Shown piece after piece: positions 59,945 through 64,000 of a stretch of DNA of 64,000 nt. The first letter of the stretch is position 1; every line of letters begins with the position of its first letter. The notes below the pieces were generated by a model, which saw only the letters and a program-made list of their open reading frames with translations, made no database searches and was not told the DNA's origin. The stretch comes from Casuarius casuarius (taxonomy: Eukaryota; Chordata; Aves; Casuariiformes; Casuariidae), in assembly GCA_003342895.1 (NCBI GenBank), contig PTFA01000017.1, positions 618,016-682,015 on the forward strand. The letters run 5' to 3'. The position numbers and the translations under genes are program-made.

Positions 59945-62900
59945 CGGGATGGGTTAGGATGTGCTCAGTCTTGAAGAAGTCTGGTTTCCCTTTGCTGCTG
60001 TTGTATCAGTATTTCAACTATTCACAAACTGCATCCACAAGCTCTCTTCCTTCTCTCTTTTATTTAAAACTTCAGGTTTCTGTCACGAACCATTTCCTAG
60101 ACACTTTCTGCTCTCCTGCTTTCTCGCTCTCAAAGGAAAATCATACACTCATACATTAAATACTAGCTGTGTTTTAACTTATCCTCTGACCAAGACTAGG
60201 AAAGGAAAGCAATGACCACTATTTACAGCTCTTGCTGCCTGTAAAGTCTCTATGAACCAATCACTTAGCAGTCCCCTTTATCAAGAGTTCAGGATTTCAC
60301 AATATTGCTGCACAGATGTTTTAGCTATTCAAACATATAGCTATAAACCATTTACAATCAAAGCAGGATTTCTGACAACTTTTACAAACATGAAACTGAT
60401 GGAAGGTTTTCCTTTTCCCTTGCACTTATTTCAAGAGACTGATTATTTGCTGACTACAGTTCCCTTTCCTTAAACCATTCCCGCTGCATCAGTTGGCTTC
60501 ACCAGAAGAGATACCCACTTAGTGGACAAATCCCTTTTTAAAGCTTCCTAAGAGCTCTTAGGATATCATGTAACATTTTATTTTGGGAATTTGGTATGCG
60601 ACACTGCATGCCAAAAATCACAATCATGCACCACAAAGCAATAATTAGCACAACCTACAGAATAGTGCTGTTTTAAGAGCTAGATTTTTCTTCTTCTTCT
60701 CTGGCAAGGTATTTTAGTCCTTACTGATACCTGTGAATCTTAGGAGAGGATCCTACACTTCCAAGTCAAGTACTACTATGAATACAGCGGAAAGTATCTT
60801 TATTTGACACTTCAAGTTGAAAAAAAAAAAGTCATATCTATATGGATTTCTCAGTTTCAGGCTCAGACTTGATGATCCTCTCTCCAGGTGGAGAGGTTCC
60901 CTCAATTATTCCATGGCAAAATTTAACATTTCGAAATGAATTCTCTGAGACGACTGTGACATGCAGCCCTCTGGGGAGCTCTCGGTTCCTCCAGAGCTGG
61001 ACTCTCACTGTAAAACGTGAAGATGCAGGGAGAGGTGGCGGCATGCCTGCACTCCTGACAACAGTTTGTGTGTCTGAGTTACTTTTATACTAATTTATTA
61101 CTTCTTATCTCTGCCTCCACCCATCCTGATGAAAAATTGCACAAGCAGAGGGAAGAAAGAGATACATCATAAGGTGAACATGATGGCAGAGTAATCAGTT
61201 CAGAGGCTGAATTATTTATCCCTGCAAAACAAGCTAAGAGGCACACAAAATTTCCTAGATCCCAGATGGGCATAAAGGTAAAACCCACTCCATCCACAAG
61301 AAGACTTATATTCTGAAGCCTCCAAAACTCCTTATTTCTGCTACCCCCTCTATGGCATGGCTGGGGTCTGCACTGCCTGTCCTTGTCCATTTTCACCAGC
61401 AAGACCCAGAAAAGTATTCGCATCTCTGCTAGGCACAGGGAGGGGGAAAACCACTCATTTCTCTTCACCTGCCTACTGTGCCACCCATGGTCTATGACTT
61501 CCATCAGCTGAGGAAGAAGAGGGAAATGAGGATGCTGGGGAAGGGGAGGACCACCTACCTTCCAAGTGGTACAAGAGCTCTCGTTCATGCACGCCTCTGA
61601 GGGCATGAGCAGAGCCCTGGTTATAAACAATCCCTGGCAGGACTCTCCGTCGCCAACTCAGATTGAGAATGTATTTGCTCATGTGGGCAGTAGTGAGCTT
61701 TCATGTCAGAAATCACCAGAAGGAGCCTCAAAGGGGCTGCCAAGAGGCCAAGGTGTTGACACAGAAAATGCACAGACATGCTGTGATCTCACCACTTAAT
61801 CAGCTTTGCATTGGCCAGAGCAAATTTCAAAAGGAAGCCTTTGACAAGCATTTGTAAGCAGTGGGGTGACAGTGTTCCATCCATGTCAGTATTGAACCAG
61901 TGACAGTGCAAACACCGAACAGTTATTTGTCCTGTGCATATTGTCCATCAGTTTTATATCCCCTAATTGAGCAACATTAAATGATTATATCCTCCTTACC
62001 CAAATTTCTCCATACTTTATAACTTAAAAGTTTTGCTCCCTAGGAAAGTAGGAACCAAAAATAGCTTTCAACACGTGATGTGCAAAGCAGCAACATCAGT
62101 TATTTCCAGTCTCTCCTTGGGAAGACTTGGTGGGGAGGAAGGGTTACGGGGAAGCAGAGAAGAGGGAAGGATGGACAGTTCAGTTCCGCCTCCCAGACAG
62201 GAACCTTAGCCAAAGTGAAGGTGAGGGCTATGGGAGCATGGAGATACCCAGCAAGAACCAGAAAGCTCCAACTACAGGATTCCTTTGGAGAGTCAGCCCC
62301 AAGCACTGCACAAACCTCCTGGCAAGAACACCACAAATCAGCTGCCAGCAATAGTATGACTTTTCTAAGCTTGGGTTTGCAGGCTTACTTACACAGTGGA
62401 ATAACAAAGAAGTCCTTCTCTCTGGTTAGGAGAGCCTGGTTGCAATCTGTAACTCATCTTGGTTTGCTCCAGAGGGTAAGGAACTATGGAATTAGAGGTA
62501 AACCACAAACAGCTGCAGGCCCTAGCTGCAAGGGTCTGTTTCTGGCAGTATTTGAAAAGATGCATAGAGCACGCATGAATCAACTTCTGCTACTGCTGAT
62601 CAGTAACAGAAGTTTAATGTTGCATTTGAAACAGATTTCTGATGAGTGTGCTAGGATTTGGTTGCCTTACTGGTCATAACTTCCAGCAGCTCTTCGGCAG
62701 GTACGTGATACATGCCACGCATACTGCTAGAACTGACAACAGTACCCCTGATAGCCCAATAAGACATGTAATGAGGCTGTGGACAGACACTGTCAAACAT
62801 TCACTGGATGAACACAGGAACAAATCTGATATTTAAATACAACTTGCACTGAATTACTCAGAAGTGCCTCTGACCAAGATCTCACTCAAACAATGGGATC

Positions 62901-64000
62901 ATTCTGGCACTAATAACAATGCCAGAGCAATGTGCTAGCATTTCCATACAAACCCCATATGAAATAGCTGGCAAACCATTTGGAAAGTGCTCCAGGCTGA
63001 AGCACAGTGAAAGTGTTCCAGCTTTTCTAGAAATGTGTTGTTGCATGTATATGCATGTGTACACATGCATACACACATAAACTCACAAATATGTGTATTA
63101 CCTTGCTGTTTTGTAAGCAGACACAATCCTCACTTCAATCAATTATGCCAGTGATAAATCAGGCAAAGAGGGCTGATTAGAACTGTGTGATATTTAAATC
63201 CACAAGGACTATGTGAACTTCTCCTCTCCTCACATAGCCTGGTTCAAGAAAGTTCCCATTTCTCAAGGTTTGGTTACCAAATACTTTCAACAGACATACA
63301 GAAATCTCACGTGTTTTGCCTAGTTTCCACTGTAAAGTCAAGACCAGAGTTACGCAGGCTGTCACCAAATGTCCACTGAATGTCTGGAACAACAAAACAG
63401 CCAAAGATTGGTATATGTGCAGCCCAAGATTGCTGAAAGATTGCTTATAGCGAGCATGAACATTGTAAAAAGTTTTGTCTTGCTTGCATTTAGCTAACTT
63501 TAAAACATATTAAAACAATTACTGATATGTTTAATGGAAACAGAAAAATCAGTTCAGTTTTGAAAGTTAAAAAAAAAAAAGAATCTGTAGAAACATTTGT
63601 TTACACTAACATATTAGTTAGTCACAGAAGATATTTCCTCACACTGTCCCCATAGCATGCATTTAAAGAACTGCCCATCTGGGAGGCAGTTGACAAGTTA
63701 CCTTACTGGAATTAGTTCAGATTGACAGAAAGAGTTCAGAATCAAAGCACCATAGCTGTGACAACGCCCTAGCGAGCATTTTTCACTCATAGTGAGAGGA
63801 GGAATATAGCCGCTACCATACTGTTGGAGACAGATCCAGCAGACAGATGCAGCTTGAGCAGCTTCAGCAGAAAAGCACAGAAGTATGCTGCCTGTGAAAT
63901 GAAGGAGGTATTTGGAGGTACATGCTAACTTGGTTGAAACAGATTAATTAGTAAGAATCAGAGTCAAGGCCATATTTTATTCCATTTCAAGTATTCTATT
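59945..64000 (-). promoter_or_regulatory. 5' flank of PHEX, including 5' UTR and probable promoter
   Basis: Region upstream of the PHEX start codon in the direction of transcription. The 5' UTR and core promoter should lie in its first few hundred bases, but I cannot fix the transcription start. A TATA-like AT-rich stretch (minus strand TTTAAATAAAAG, 60068-60057) lies about 113 bp before the ATG. An in-frame TAA lies four codons before the ATG. The rest has two long ORFs of unknown meaning (61085-61630 minus, 62080-62679 plus) and a palindrome at 63050-63071. No exon of a neighbouring gene was recognised; SMS, the upstream neighbour in mammals, is not seen. Confidence 0.6.
60057..60068 (-). 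promoter_or_regulatory. TATA-like element upstream of PHEX
   Basis: On the minus strand this reads TTTAAATAAAAG, about 113 bp before the PHEX ATG. Position and base content would suit a weak TATA element with a start site 25-30 bp downstream, giving a 5' UTR of roughly 80-90 bases. Mammalian PHEX 5' UTRs are, to my memory, longer, so this could instead lie within the UTR. Inference only. Confidence 0.25.

Noticed and set aside
60838..61093. Overlapping short ORFs on both strands in the PHEX 5' flank, considered as an upstream coding exon.
   Set aside because: No recognisable protein, no supported splice path to exon 1, and the in-frame TAA before the ATG argues against an N-terminal extension.

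Overview
The window looks like one stretch of a vertebrate nuclear genome, most likely a bird (a sauropsid in any case). It is AT-rich, has large spliced introns, little recognisable repeat, and the repeats I can name are CR1-type LINE fragments plus a few very old MIR/L2-like pieces. No bacterial, plasmid or phage features were seen. Six isolated N bases (1846, 12161, 15565, 17405, 19271, 20843) point to a draft assembly.

The only protein-coding gene I can support is PHEX (phosphate-regulating neutral endopeptidase, M13 zinc metallopeptidase family). It lies on the minus strand and is truncated by the window edge. Twelve exons can be placed to the base, exon 1 (start codon at 59944-59942) through exon 12 (ending at 11431). 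They encode residues 1-466 of a protein that is about 750 residues long in mammals: the cytosolic tail, the signal anchor and the first part of the ectodomain. All have GT-AG introns and join in phase without a stop. From memory of the human gene, eleven exons have the same length as the human ones, and exon 1 is two codons shorter. The catalytic exons (HExxH and the later zinc and active-site residues) must lie beyond coordinate 1; I could not find exon 13 in bases 1-11430.

Layout from right to left, in the direction of transcription: 64000-59945 is 5' flank and UTR/promoter. Exon 1 is followed by intron 1 (4.9 kb, with a GC-rich patch), exon 2, intron 2 (2.2 kb), exon 3, and intron 3 (18.1 kb), which is the largest complete intron and holds an old CR1 copy, a SINE-like piece and an AT-rich cluster of homeodomain-like sites. 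Exons 4-9 then lie fairly close together (34.4-25.9 kb), followed by introns 9, 10 and 11 with exons 10, 11 and 12, and finally at least 11.4 kb of intron 12.

Open reading frames elsewhere, including two of 181 and 199 codons in the 5' flank, match nothing I recognise and are probably chance. I did not find a new multi-gene system here. The more notable unexplained signals are two perfect palindromes of 20-22 bp, a long AT hairpin, the homeodomain-site cluster in intron 3, a GC-rich patch in intron 1 and a well-formed 31-bp pseudo-exon in intron 12.
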